A DNA stretch of 46,976 nt, taken from the NCBI RefSeq assembly GCF_934643405.1, contig NZ_CAKUCL010000029.1:1-46976 (forward strand), in the 5' to 3' direction. This document shows positions 17,601 through 24,999 of the stretch, one piece after another. This DNA is from an uncultured Actinoplanes sp. (GTDB taxonomy: Bacteria > Actinomycetota > Actinomycetes > Mycobacteriales > Micromonosporaceae). Below the pieces are notes generated by a model. It worked only from the letters and a program-made list of their open reading frames with translations, ran no database searches and was not told the origin of the DNA. Position 1 is the first letter of the stretch; every line of letters begins with the position of its first letter. The translations under genes and the position numbers were made by a program.

Positions 17601-17667
17601 CAGCGGCCCCCACCGTGGACAGTGACAAGGCTGCGGCAGCGATCCGCCGGACATGGCCACGAAACAC
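14611..17667 (-). CDS. Secreted ExeM/NucH-type nuclease with two chitin-binding modules
   Basis: A 1018-residue exported protein. I place the start at GTG 17667 because GGAGGT precedes it with 7-8 nt spacing; this gives MFRGHVRRIAAAALSLSTVG as a classical signal peptide cut near PAYA. An upstream ATG at 17682 lacks a site. Domains in order: a lamin-tail domain (ISEVYVNGGSAGATYVNKFV), an Ig-like domain (ASGLPAGLEISAQGVITG), an OB-like segment (VVTTDGVVTATYPSG), then the endonuclease/exonuclease/phosphatase domain with FNVENYF, VSLEEIENS, NHWKSKG, GDFNSYTHEDP and SDHDPVLAG. Two CBM5/12-like repeats close the protein (AYRAGDLVSFNGSVWRA and VFDAGDVVSYQGSRWRA). It probably degrades extracellular DNA for phosphate and carbon. 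Confidence 0.92.
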   Translation of the reverse strand: MFRGHVRRIAAAALSLSTVGAAVLGGPAYANPAGTGLVISEVYVNGGSAGATYVNKFVELYNPTGSAVSLAGDTLQYRAATSTVVPGGSQVFALSGTVAAHGHFLIQLPSNGAGGEALPAPDLSTGGSVNPGAAGGTLYVAGSATGVLPTDPAVIDRIGWGTSNAPEGSAPSGNSVTLSYQRAAGGADTDDNAADFRTAAPTPQNAASDGGGTALAVTNPGTQNATAGTAIAPLTLAASGGQTPYRWEASGLPAGLEISAQGVITGTPARAGTSTVTVTVTDATGATAGAAFGFQVGEPAPALSIAQIQGTGTDTSPYAGQVVTTDGVVTATYPSGGFNGFFVQTGGAGGDPADDKTPGASDAVFVFGSTAAAQVTVGDSVRVTGKVQEFAGETEIGSPTVSRLADPLPPVAAGVIPWARLGTDAQKEAHEGELLAPQGTFTVSDNYDANFYGSFTLAAGSTPLRQPTDAARAGSAEAQAVAADNAARKVTLDDGSSINYSSAANAGRPLPWLTPANTVSVGSKVTFHQPVVLDYRNALWNFQPVRPVTDDGSAVATFSDTRSANEHPAALGGIRLATFNVENYFPMTGEEYVAKGLGTCTYHNDRAGNHIGVNTCTGRNGEPGPRGAANAASFARQQAKIVTGINRLGAGVVSLEEIENSAWFGEPRDTALAGLVDALNAATGAATWAYVPSPAGLPPLAQQDVIRTAFIYQPALISPVGAPAVLATESDEGEPFSVAREPLAQGFAKAGASDADAFLVVANHWKSKGPGTPLYPGDEEGEQGAFNATRVREAQATSAFAARTAAALGTDRIFLVGDFNSYTHEDPMEELYAGGYTDLGSTLSPSEWTYSFDGLEGSLDHVLANGAARAMVTGADIWQINAQEAVAYSYSRYNYNATLLFNGDDPFAASDHDPVLAGLRLPSTPAWDATKAYRAGDLVSFNGSVWRALWWTQNQKPGDPWGPWEQIATTPDGTTLWTASRVFDAGDVVSYQGSRWRAQWWTRNQVPGLPFGPWKPVS

Positions 17668-17808
17668 AGACCCGACCTCCATGGAGCAGTGACAACAGAC
17701 GGACGCTAAGCGCCGCACCACCCTCACGGGGAAGACGAGACCTGAACGTTATGTGACAGCTTCATCGATCCCGCGACAGCCCTCCTCCGCGGATCGGCCG
17801 GCGACCCA

Positions 17809-18522
17809 TCAACGGCGGGCTCGTCGCCGACCGTGGGGTCCCTGTGGAGAGCGGCGCTGATTTCTTCCGATGTGTTCGACCAGCGTCTCCCCTCCTCGGC
17901 GACGAAGGCTCGTCCGGCCGAATCGCGATATCGGGTGGCGGTCCTCCGGCACCGCCGCCCAGTAGCCGACCCAGAGTCTGTGTCCTCTGACCGAGGTGAC
18001 GATCCACATGGCCCAGCCGCGCTGCCTCATCGTGCTGACCCTGTCGTACCGGATCCTCGCCAGATCCAGCCGGTCCGTCAGAAGCGAGAAAGCTGTTCGG
18101 TCACGTCGGTGATCTGGGGAGACCACCTGCCCACCAGGGGGTCCTGCACAACGGAGCTGAATGGAACGAAGTCGCTGATTCCCTCGATGGCGGTGCCCAG
18201 CGCCAGAAGCTCGTCAAAGGGCTGGGGTTCGCCCATCCGCGGGCGGCCGCCGTTCGGGTGGTTCCGGGCGACCGCCCGCAACCGGTCGTCGCGCGGCTCC
18301 GGCAGGTGCAACGGCTGCTCGTGTGCTTCGCGCAGCCCCGTCGACCAGGACTCGAAGCAGGCGGGAACGCGCGGGGCGGCGGTAGCCGGGCGCGGCGTCG
18401 TCGTAGTTGCGGGGACCGGTCAGGGCGAGCAGGACCTCGCGCGCGAGGCCGGAGGCCAGGAACACGGCGGGACGGCCGGGCAGCAGGCGGGCGACGGAGG
18501 GTAACAGGAAGACGATCCGCAT
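17809..18522 (-). pseudogene. Unrecognised gene, apparently broken by frameshifts
   Basis: Three overlapping minus-strand frames together read like one protein. The first runs from ATG 18522 (RIVFLLPSVARLLPGRPAV). The second contains GEPQPFDELLALGTAIEG and VVQDPLVGRWSPQ and stops at 18078. The third continues LLTDRLDLARIRYDR, then MWIVTSVRGHRLWVGYWAAV, to 17809. The GC of third positions is lower than in neighbours. Adding one base near 18085 joins frames two and three. I do not recognise a family. It could instead be two small overlapping genes or noncoding; nothing else explains 17668-18659. Confidence 0.3.
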
Positions 18523-18659
18523 GTCGGTGTCGCCGTGCGCGCGGTGCCGGAAGCGCCTCGCCGGCCGGCCGGAGGTGGCGTCCGCCGGACGGCCAGATGT
18601 GGGAGCGAGCCTGGCGGCCCCGACACTCGACCCGACGGGCTCAGAGAAGGAGGAGACCC

Positions 18660-19331
18660 ATGGCGACGTTCGTTCTCGTCCCCGGTGGCTGGCACGGCGC
18701 CTGGTCGTTCGAGGCGGTGGTTCCGCTGCTGGAGCGGGCCGGCCACACCGTGCACGCCCTGACCCTGACCGGTCTGCGGCCGGACGACGACGTCGCGACG
18801 GTCGCGACCGCCAACCTCGACACGCACGCCGGCGACGTGTTGCGGCTGCTGGACCGCGCGCACCTGACCGGCGTGACGCTGGTCGGCCACAGCTACGGCG
18901 GGATGGTGATCGCTGCCGCCGCCGACAGCGCCCGGGGCCGGGTCGCCCGACTGGTGCATCTCGACGCCTACGTCCCGCGCGACGGCGAGTCCTGCTGGTC
19001 GGCGACGACCGAACGCTACCGGCAGGCGTTCGCCGCCGGCGCGGCGAGCACCGGCTTCGCCGTCCGCCCGCCGGACGGCGGTGACCCCCGCCGGCGTCCC
19101 CATCCCCTCGCGTCGTTGCTGCAGACGATCCGGCTCACCGGCGCGGTCGACCGGGTGCCCCGGCGCGAGTTCGTCTTCTGCTCCGGATGGGGCGACCGCA
19201 CGCCCTTCGCCGGCCTGCGCGCCCGGCTCCGCACCGATCCGCAGTGGCGGGTCCACGACCTGCCCACCCGGCACGACGCCATGCATGAGGCCCCGGACGC
19301 GGTGGCCGCGCTGTTGCTCGGCCCCTCGTGA
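18660..19331 (+). CDS. Alpha/beta hydrolase (esterase/salicylate-esterase-like)
   Basis: A 223-residue serine hydrolase. AAGGAGGAGA immediately precedes ATG 18660, fixing the start. The oxyanion stretch is LVPGGWHGAW, the nucleophile is Ser78 in LVGHSYGGMV, and the histidine is probably in RHDAMHEAP. The fold resembles plant methyl-ester esterase/hydroxynitrile lyase-type hydrolases common in actinomycetes. A LysR regulator starts 72 nt downstream on the same strand. The substrate is unknown. Confidence 0.88.
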   Translation: MATFVLVPGGWHGAWSFEAVVPLLERAGHTVHALTLTGLRPDDDVATVATANLDTHAGDVLRLLDRAHLTGVTLVGHSYGGMVIAAAADSARGRVARLVHLDAYVPRDGESCWSATTERYRQAFAAGAASTGFAVRPPDGGDPRRRPHPLASLLQTIRLTGAVDRVPRREFVFCSGWGDRTPFAGLRARLRTDPQWRVHDLPTRHDAMHEAPDAVAALLLGPS

Positions 19332-19403
19332 TCGCCGCTGTCGCCTTCGTCACCTGGGGTTATGCGCAAAATGGCGGTTACGATCGGCGGCAGGAGGTCC
19401 GCC

Positions 19404-20300
19404 ATGACCACGTTGCGCGCGCTCGAGTGCCTGGTCGCGCTCGTCGACGCGGGCTCGGTCACGAACGCGGCCGCCGAGCTGCGCATGTCGCAACCGGCGC
19501 TGTCGCATCAGATCTCCACGCTCGAACACGAGCTCGGCACCCCGGTCGTCGAACGGCTGGCGCGCGGCGTCCGGCCGACCGCGGCCGGGCTGGCGGTGGC
19601 GCGCGAGGCCCGCAACGCGCTGCACCACGCGAGACTCGCCGTGGCGGTCGGGCGCCGGATCGGCGAGGGCGGGGCGGGCCGGCTGCGCGTCGCGGCCGCC
19701 GAGACGATGACCGCGTGGCTGCTCACCCCGGCCATCCGGCAGTGGCGGATGCGGCAGCCCGAGGTGACGTTCGAGCTGAGCGAGTTCTCCAGCGCCGACG
19801 TGATGGACCGGCTCCTGACCGCGGGCAACGCCGACCTGATCGTCGGGCCGCGCCCCACCGCGACCGTCCACCACGTCGAACGGCTCGGCACCGAAGAGAT
19901 GGCCGTGGTGGCCGCGGCCGGTCACCGGTTCGCCCACCGGACGGCGGTCAGCCTGGAGACGGTCGCCAACGAGCCGTTCATCCATTACGACCCGGACAAC
20001 GGGCTGGCCGCCTGGCTGGACGACCTGGCCGCGCAGAACCGGGTCACCTTCGAACCGGTGCTGCGCACCCGCAGCCCGCGCAGCGCCGCCCAGCTCGCCG
20101 CCTCCGACCTCGGCGTCACGATCGTGCCGGTGTCCGCGCTGGCCGGGCGCATCGACGGCACGGTCCGCCCGCTCGACCCACCGATCCGGCGCGACATCAT
20201 CGCGACCATGGCCATGCCGGCCGGCACACTGGGCCGCCAGTTCGTCACCGAGCTGCGTCGCCGCGGCCTGCCGGACGGCGGGCGCGTCACCTGGGCCTGA
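19404..20300 (+). CDS. LysR-family transcriptional regulator
   Basis: A 298-residue LysR protein. The start at ATG 19404 is preceded by CAGGAGG; an upstream ATG at 19362 has no site. The winged helix-turn-helix covers about residues 5-60 (AAAELRMSQPALSHQISTLE), and the effector domain follows with LRVAAAETMTAWLLTPAIRQ. Its targets could be the upstream esterase or the convergent PEP-mutase-like gene; no T-N11-A palindrome is obvious nearby. Confidence 0.93.
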   Translation: MTTLRALECLVALVDAGSVTNAAAELRMSQPALSHQISTLEHELGTPVVERLARGVRPTAAGLAVAREARNALHHARLAVAVGRRIGEGGAGRLRVAAAETMTAWLLTPAIRQWRMRQPEVTFELSEFSSADVMDRLLTAGNADLIVGPRPTATVHHVERLGTEEMAVVAAAGHRFAHRTAVSLETVANEPFIHYDPDNGLAAWLDDLAAQNRVTFEPVLRTRSPRSAAQLAASDLGVTIVPVSALAGRIDGTVRPLDPPIRRDIIATMAMPAGTLGRQFVTELRRRGLPDGGRVTWA

Positions 20301-20315
20301 TGCTCAACGCATCAG
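20297..20315. terminator. Short bidirectional hairpin
   Basis: CTGATGC and GCATCAG form a 7-bp stem with a 5-base loop. It lies across the two converging stop codons of the LysR gene and the PEP-mutase-like gene, which are only 3 nt apart. Confidence 0.45.
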
Positions 20316-21044
20316 CCGCTGCAGATCCCCGTACGGCATCGCGGGTGGCGGCGCCTTCCCCTCCCGTACGGCGTTGACCGCGTCGACGGCGGCCCGGAAC
20401 GCGGCGCGATAGGGCAGCGAACCGGTGCTCACCCGCCGCACGCCCAGCTCACCCAGTTGGCGCAGGGTCATCCCCGGCGTGGCCAGCACGTTCAGCGGCA
20501 CGTCGACGGTCAGGGCGCCCGGGTCGTCCGCCCCCGGCACGAAGATCCCGTCCGCGCCCGCCTCGATGTAGCGCTGGGCACGCCGTACGGTCTCGGGAAC
20601 TGTTGCTTTCTGCCCCAGCCAATAGGTGTCGACCCGTGCGTTGACGAAGAGCTCCGGACGCCGCTGCTTGATCGCCGTTATCTTGGCCGCGTGCGCCTCC
20701 GGATCGATCAGCTCCTCGTCCGTACTGTCCTCGATGTTGATCCCGTCCGCCGTCAGCCGTTCCGCGTAGGCGGCGACCTCGCGCGGGTCGTCGCTGTAGC
20801 CGTCCTCGATGTCCACGCTCAGGAAGAAGCCCCGGCCGGCCAGCGACGCGGCGAGCGCGAGGTTGGCGTCGCGGCTGGCGCGTTGCCCGTCGGGCCGGCC
20901 GGTGGCGAGCGAGACGCCGAAGCTCGTGGTGCCGATCGCGGGATAGCCCTCGGCGGCCAGCGCCAGCGCGGACGGCACGTCCCACGCGTTGGGCAGCAGA
21001 AGCGGCAGCTCCCCGCGGTGCAACTCGGCGAAGGTGGGTGACAT
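20304..21044 (-). CDS. Isocitrate lyase/PEP mutase-family protein
   Basis: A 246-residue TIM-barrel enzyme. The family markers are LLLPNAWDVPSALALA, FLSVDIEDGYSDDPREV (metal-binding aspartates), NIEDSTDEEL and FVNARVDTYW. It lacks the KKCGH loop of true isocitrate lyase, so it belongs to the oxaloacetate decarboxylase/carboxyphosphonoenolpyruvate-like subgroup with unassigned substrates. The ATG at 21044 was preferred over the longer frame to 21077. Confidence 0.88.
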   Translation of the reverse strand: MSPTFAELHRGELPLLLPNAWDVPSALALAAEGYPAIGTTSFGVSLATGRPDGQRASRDANLALAASLAGRGFFLSVDIEDGYSDDPREVAAYAERLTADGINIEDSTDEELIDPEAHAAKITAIKQRRPELFVNARVDTYWLGQKATVPETVRRAQRYIEAGADGIFVPGADDPGALTVDVPLNVLATPGMTLRQLGELGVRRVSTGSLPYRAAFRAAVDAVNAVREGKAPPPAMPYGDLQRLMR

Positions 21045-21118
21045 CGGCCCAGCTAAGCACACGTCCGGATGGGCCACACTGATGGTGTGCGCCGGCCGCC
21101 TCAGGACAGGAGAGCGCG

Positions 21119-21463
21119 ATGAGCAACGAACCGGCAGGGCCCGAGACCAAGGGCGTCACGGTGCAGATGCTGGCCACGGTCGACCTCGGCGGTGAGATCG
21201 AGGGCATGGCCGGGCGTCAGCTGCGCATGCGCATGGTGACCATCGAGCCCGGCGGCGTGTTCGGCCCGGTCCACGACCATGTGGGCAGGCCGGGCACCGT
21301 CTACATCCTGCGCGGCACGATCACCGACCATCGCGACGGCGTGACCACCGAGTACGGGCCCGGGGTGGGCTGGCCGGAGGACCGGACCACGGTGCACTGG
21401 CTGGAGAACCGGGGAACCGTCGCGGCCGTCGAGATCTCGGTGGACATCGTCAGCCAGGACTGA
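21119..21463 (+). CDS. Single-domain cupin protein
   Basis: A 114-residue cupin. The first metal motif is seen as VFGPVHDHVGRPGTVYILRG and the second as HWLENRGTVAAVEIS. CAGGAGAG precedes ATG 21119. Such proteins are often small dioxygenases, isomerases or sensors; no partner indicates which. Confidence 0.82.
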   Translation: MSNEPAGPETKGVTVQMLATVDLGGEIEGMAGRQLRMRMVTIEPGGVFGPVHDHVGRPGTVYILRGTITDHRDGVTTEYGPGVGWPEDRTTVHWLENRGTVAAVEISVDIVSQD

Positions 21464-21512
21464 GCCGCCGGTCGCCCTGGACATCGGTGACGGTCTCTGG
21501 CGTACTCGGGGG

Positions 21513-22282
21513 ATGGCCTGGCGCAAATACCTTCTCATCCCCCGTCTGATGTTCACCTCGGCCGGTGCGCCGCGCGACCAGTCAAAGGCCTGGGAACGGT
21601 ACTGGCAGGGCATCCGCCGCACCGGCCCGCACGGCGAGGTCCTGTGGGACGCCGCCGAGCCCGCCGAACGCGAGCTGCTCACCACGTGCCTGCGCCGCCA
21701 CGCCGACCTGACGCTGCCGGTCGTCGACCTGGGATGCGGCTCCGGCCGGCAGGCGCGGACGCTGGCCGAGCTGTCCCCGCGCGTCGTGGGCGTGGACGGC
21801 TCGGCGTCCGCGATAGCCCATGCCGGCGAGGGCGACTTCCGGGTCGCCGACATCACCGGTCCCGGTCTCGGCGACCGCCTGCACGCCGAGCTGGGCGACG
21901 CGAACGTCCACATCCGCGGCGTGCTGCACGTCCTGGACGGCCCGGGCCGCCGGGCGGTAGCCGCGAACATCGCGGCGGTGCTGGGGGAGCGGGGCACGCT
22001 GTTCCTGTCCGAAACCGATCATGCCGGCGATCCGCTGGACTACCTGGTCAGCCAGGGCGCCCGCCTGCGCGGCCTGCCGCCGGTCGTCGACCGCCTGGTG
22101 CGCTCCGGGGTGCGGGCGCCCCGCCACTTCAGCGAGGCGGACCAGCAGGCGGTCTTCCCGGCGCCGGCTTGGGGGTGCTCGAGCAGGGCAGTTGCGAGGT
22201 GTACGGCGTGCCGCTGTCCCCGGGAGGCCCTCCGCAGCACATCCCGGGCCGCTACGGAGTACTCCAGCCCGCCCGGCCCTGA
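21513..22282 (+). CDS. SAM-dependent methyltransferase with a -1 frameshift near its end
   Basis: About 256 residues once repaired. Motif I is VVDLGCGSGRQARTL, and VVGVDGSASAI and RGVLHVLDGPGRRAVAANI follow as in small-molecule methyltransferases. After PAPAWG at a run of five Gs (22171-22175) the frame runs on for another 120 residues of Pro/Ser-rich nonsense to 22526, whereas the -1 frame reads VLEQGSCEVYGVPLSPGG and stops at TGA 22280-22282, a normal C-terminus. One extra G would restore it. This is either a base-calling error, a real mutation or slippage. ATG 21513 follows CTCGGGGG. Confidence 0.75.
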
Positions 22283-22340
22283 GACCGCGCCCTCGCCGCC
22301 CCAACCGCCTTCGCCGCCTCTCCGCCTCTCCGCCTCCCCG

Positions 22341-22412
22341 CCCCTCTCCGCCGCTCCGCGCCCCTCTCCGCCGCTCCGCGCCCGTCTCCGCCGCTCCGCG
22401 CCTCTCTCCGTC
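22341..22412. repeat. 20-bp tandem repeat, three copies plus a partial
   Basis: CCCCTCTCCGCCGCTCCGCG occurs at 22341-22360 and 22361-22380, again with one change at 22381-22400, and in part to about 22412. The flanking 22300-22340 is a looser CCGCCTCT tract. It occupies the gap between the frameshifted methyltransferase and the hibernation-factor gene. Confidence 0.85.
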
Positions 22413-22455
22413 CCGCCCTGTCGGCCCGGTTTGGGATTGCAGGTTCGCATCGTGA

Positions 22456-22482
22456 GTTTTGGAGGGCCGCTCTTGCGGGTAC
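22456..22482 (+). promoter_or_regulatory. Sigma-B/sigma-F-type stress promoter
   Basis: GTTTT at 22456-22460 and GGGTAC at 22477-22482 are 16 nt apart, matching the actinobacterial general-stress promoter pattern GNNT/GTTT-N14..17-GGGTAY. Transcription would begin about 35 nt before the hibernation-factor start. Confidence 0.6.
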
Positions 22483-22525
22483 CGGAAAGCGTAAGCAAGC
22501 GTTTTGACCGATTTGAGGAGATGTG

Positions 22526-22909
22526 ATGAGTGCTGTGGCTAATCCGGCCACCGTTGGCGAATGTCTTCGGGTGGGGGCCGGCTTTTCCCAGGGCGATCTC
22601 AACTGGATCGCTGAGCAGTTCGTCACGCTCGATGCCCGGCTGGCGGCGTTCCACGCCGACTCGACCGAGCTGGAGGTCTCGGTCAAGGACCGGGCCGCGC
22701 GGGGACAACGCGTCACGCTGGAGTGCTGGATCGCCGGGCGGCAGAAGATCGTCACGACCTCCAGCGAGGAGGATCTGCACGCCGCGCTGCACGACGTCCG
22801 CGATGATCTGCGGCGCAAGCTGAACGACGCGAAGACCAAGCAGGAGCCGCGGAACAACCGGCACCTGCGGGAGAACGTCGAGCCCACGGCGACCGACGAA
22901 CTCGCCTGA
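22526..22909 (+). CDS. HPF/RaiA-like ribosome-associated protein
   Basis: A 127-residue protein with the S30AE/HPF shape: beta strands TELEVSVKDR and QRVTLECWIAGRQKIVTTSS followed by the long helix LHAALHDVRDDLRRKLNDAK, which normally lies in the ribosomal decoding cleft. A GAGGAG site puts the start at ATG 22526. It lacks the C-terminal dimerisation domain of long HPF. A stress-type promoter upstream supports a role in dormancy or stress. The N-terminal 25 residues are atypical, so a divergent member is likely. Confidence 0.75.
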   Translation: MSAVANPATVGECLRVGAGFSQGDLNWIAEQFVTLDARLAAFHADSTELEVSVKDRAARGQRVTLECWIAGRQKIVTTSSEEDLHAALHDVRDDLRRKLNDAKTKQEPRNNRHLRENVEPTATDELA

Positions 22910-23224
22910 CGTCACCGCCACGGCGGCGGCTCGGCCGTCGGGCGCCGTCGGCACCGTGTCTCAGTTCGGACCGGGCCGGCGAGCCGTCGCCGTGGACGAT
23001 GACGAAGACGAGAAATGGCCGTACGGGCCGGCACGGTGCCGTCGGCCGTGGCGCTCGACGGCGGCCCCGAGCCGGCGGGACAGGCCGGGACCGGGGTGAG
23101 GAGCGGGCACACGGCGGGCGCGCGAGCGACGTGAGCAGGGTGCCGCCGGGCGCGTTGACGCTCCACGGCGTACCGAACTCGAAGTGATGCTCGCCGGGCC
23201 CGTCGGCGATCGGCGCGGAAGCCG
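22910..23224. other. Intergenic stretch without a convincing gene
   Basis: The 315 nt between the HPF-like stop and the 3' end of the secreted propeller protein hold only short arginine-rich frames. One minus-strand frame contains HHFEFGTPWSVNAPGGTLLT, which looks protein-like but has no start or domain; it may be a fossil. Confidence 0.4.
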
Positions 23225-24304
23225 TCACCGGCCGCGGCGGGCCCGTCGTCGCGCCATCGAGAAGCCCAGCAACGCCGCGGCACAAAGGAGAATCAGGCCG
23301 GTGATCACCGCGCCGGCCGGGATGCCGGACCGACGGGTCCCCGGCGCGGCCTGCGGCGAAGGGGCGCCTTGTCTCGGGCGAGCAGCCGAGGAAGGCACAG
23401 CCGGCGAGGAGGCGGCCGAAGGGCGGACGGCGGCGGAGGGGGCGGGGGGGTCCGGCAACGGATAACTCCGGACGGTGGGATTCGCTTCCTCGGAGACGGT
23501 CAGCAGGGCGGCCCCGTCCGTACGGAAAGCAATGGCCTCGCCCTGAGGCTCGTCGGGGAGCGCGATCGCCCGGGGAGTGCCGCCGGTGACGGCCCCGACC
23601 ACGTCGCCGCCGGTGACCGGGTACTCGAACGCGTCGGCGTAGGTGCGCAACACCGCCCTGCGCCCGTCCGGGCTGACCGCCCCGCCGGTGATGACCAGGT
23701 GGCCGGGGATGCCGAACGGGTTGCTCGTGCCGGTCAGCGGCACACTCACCGTCCCCGCCCGGCGCAGCGGGGTGGCGCGCCCCGCCGTCAACGCGCGCAC
23801 CGGGACGTAGACACCCGCCGCGCCCACGGTCTTGGTCACCACGATCGGCACACCGGCCGGCGTCAGCAGCAGAGCCTCCGCGTCGTGCGCCCCGTCCGGG
23901 TAGGTCAGGCGGAACAACGCGGGCCTGCGCGAGCCGGGCGCCAGGCGCCACAGCGCGATCGTCGAGCGCGTCGAGTTGTTGTCGCCGATGTCCGCCACCC
24001 AGACGGTCCCGTCGGCCCCGACCGCCAGGTCCTCGGTGTCGCGCGGCCGCGCCGGGTAGGCCACCGCCCGGACCACCCGGCATCGCCGGTCCAGGAAGAA
24101 GACGCGGCGCGCGGCCGGGTCGTCCGAGCCGTCGTCGACCACCACATAGCCCGTACGGGTGACGCCCAGCCCGGACACCTCGGTGAGCCGGTCGTCGCCG
24201 ATGCGGCAGACCGCCGGCGCCGCCGCCGACGCGGAACCGGGCACGAGCAGGCCCAGCACCGTCACGACGAGGACCGTCACCGCACGCAGAGCCATCGCCT
24301 CCAT
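23225..24304 (-). CDS. Secreted, membrane-anchored beta-propeller-like protein
   Basis: About 359 residues. A signal peptide (LRAVTVLVVTVLGLLVPGSASA) is followed by repeated blade-like units such as DTEDLAVGADGTVWVADIGD and GEAIAFRTDGAALLTVSEEA, typical of quinoprotein or NHL-like propellers. A Pro/Ala/Ser linker leads to a C-terminal helix (AGAVITGLILLCAAALLGF) and RRRARRGR, so it is anchored with its bulk outside. There is no LPxTG motif. ATG 24304 and ATG 24295 are both possible. The function is unknown; no catalytic residues are evident. Confidence 0.75.
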   Translation of the reverse strand: MEAMALRAVTVLVVTVLGLLVPGSASAAAPAVCRIGDDRLTEVSGLGVTRTGYVVVDDGSDDPAARRVFFLDRRCRVVRAVAYPARPRDTEDLAVGADGTVWVADIGDNNSTRSTIALWRLAPGSRRPALFRLTYPDGAHDAEALLLTPAGVPIVVTKTVGAAGVYVPVRALTAGRATPLRRAGTVSVPLTGTSNPFGIPGHLVITGGAVSPDGRRAVLRTYADAFEYPVTGGDVVGAVTGGTPRAIALPDEPQGEAIAFRTDGAALLTVSEEANPTVRSYPLPDPPAPSAAVRPSAASSPAVPSSAARPRQGAPSPQAAPGTRRSGIPAGAVITGLILLCAAALLGFSMARRRARRGR

Positions 24305-24360
24305 CACATCACAGGGCGCGCCTCCACCACCCGGTGTCCTTCTTTTGGCAAGATCCATCA

Positions 24361-24999
24361 GTGCAGCCGATCGAAGACACCTCCATCCTCACGCCCCGGC
24401 AGCGGAAGATCCTCGCCGTCATCCAGACGTGGGCGACCCGGTACGGCTACGCGCCGTCCACCCGGGAGATCGGCGACGCGGTCGGCCTGGCGTCGACCTC
24501 GTCGGTGAGCCGCCACCTGCGCATCCTCGAGGACCTGGGGTTCGTCCGGCGCGGGCGGTCGACCGTGCGGCCGATCGACGTGCGGATGTATCTGTCGCCG
24601 GCACCGCGGGACGAGGAACGCGCCGACACGGTCGGCGTGCCGCTGGTGGGCACGATCGCGGCCGGCACGCCGATCCTGGCCGAGGAGTCCGCCGGCGAGC
24701 AGTTGCAGCTGCCCCGCGACCTGGTGGGCCGGGGCACCCTGTTCAGCCTGCGTGTGCGGGGCGACTCGATGGTGGAGGCGGCGATCTGCGACGGCGACAT
24801 CGTGGTGGTACGCCAGCAGTCCGAGGCGTACAACGGCGACATCGTGGCCGCCATGATCGACGACGAGGCGACCGTCAAGGTCTACCGCCGCCGCTCCGGC
24901 CACGTGCTGCTGGAGCCCCGCAACCCGGCCTACGAGCCGATCGACGGCGACCGCGCGGTCATCCTGGGCAAGGTCGTGTCAGTGCTGCGCCGGGTTTAG
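24361..24999 (+). CDS. lexA: LexA-family autocleaving repressor
   Basis: A 212-residue protein. The N-terminal winged helix has LTPRQRKILAVIQTWATRYG and the recognition region LASTSSVSRHLRILEDLG. The S24 domain has the Ala101-Gly102 cleavage site in GTIAAGTP, Ser136 in RGDSMVEA and Lys173 in ATVKVY, so self-cleavage should work. GTG 24361 is taken as the start; it has no ribosome site. I see no GAAC-N4-GTTC SOS box upstream, so this may be a LexA paralogue and not the global SOS regulator. The 3' end overlaps the convergent phosphotransferase by 21 nt. Confidence 0.88.
   Translation: MQPIEDTSILTPRQRKILAVIQTWATRYGYAPSTREIGDAVGLASTSSVSRHLRILEDLGFVRRGRSTVRPIDVRMYLSPAPRDEERADTVGVPLVGTIAAGTPILAEESAGEQLQLPRDLVGRGTLFSLRVRGDSMVEAAICDGDIVVVRQQSEAYNGDIVAAMIDDEATVKVYRRRSGHVLLEPRNPAYEPIDGDRAVILGKVVSVLRRV

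Noticed and set aside
14584..17625. 1013-codon open frame antisense to the secreted nuclease
   Set aside because: Composition is typical of an antisense shadow (Arg/Gly/Val/His-rich, no domains), and the minus strand has signal peptide, catalytic motifs and terminator.
17726..17747. Possible Pho box (two 11-nt units) before the secreted nuclease
   Set aside because: One unit starts GTTCA as expected but the other matches poorly, so I do not claim phosphate control from sequence alone.
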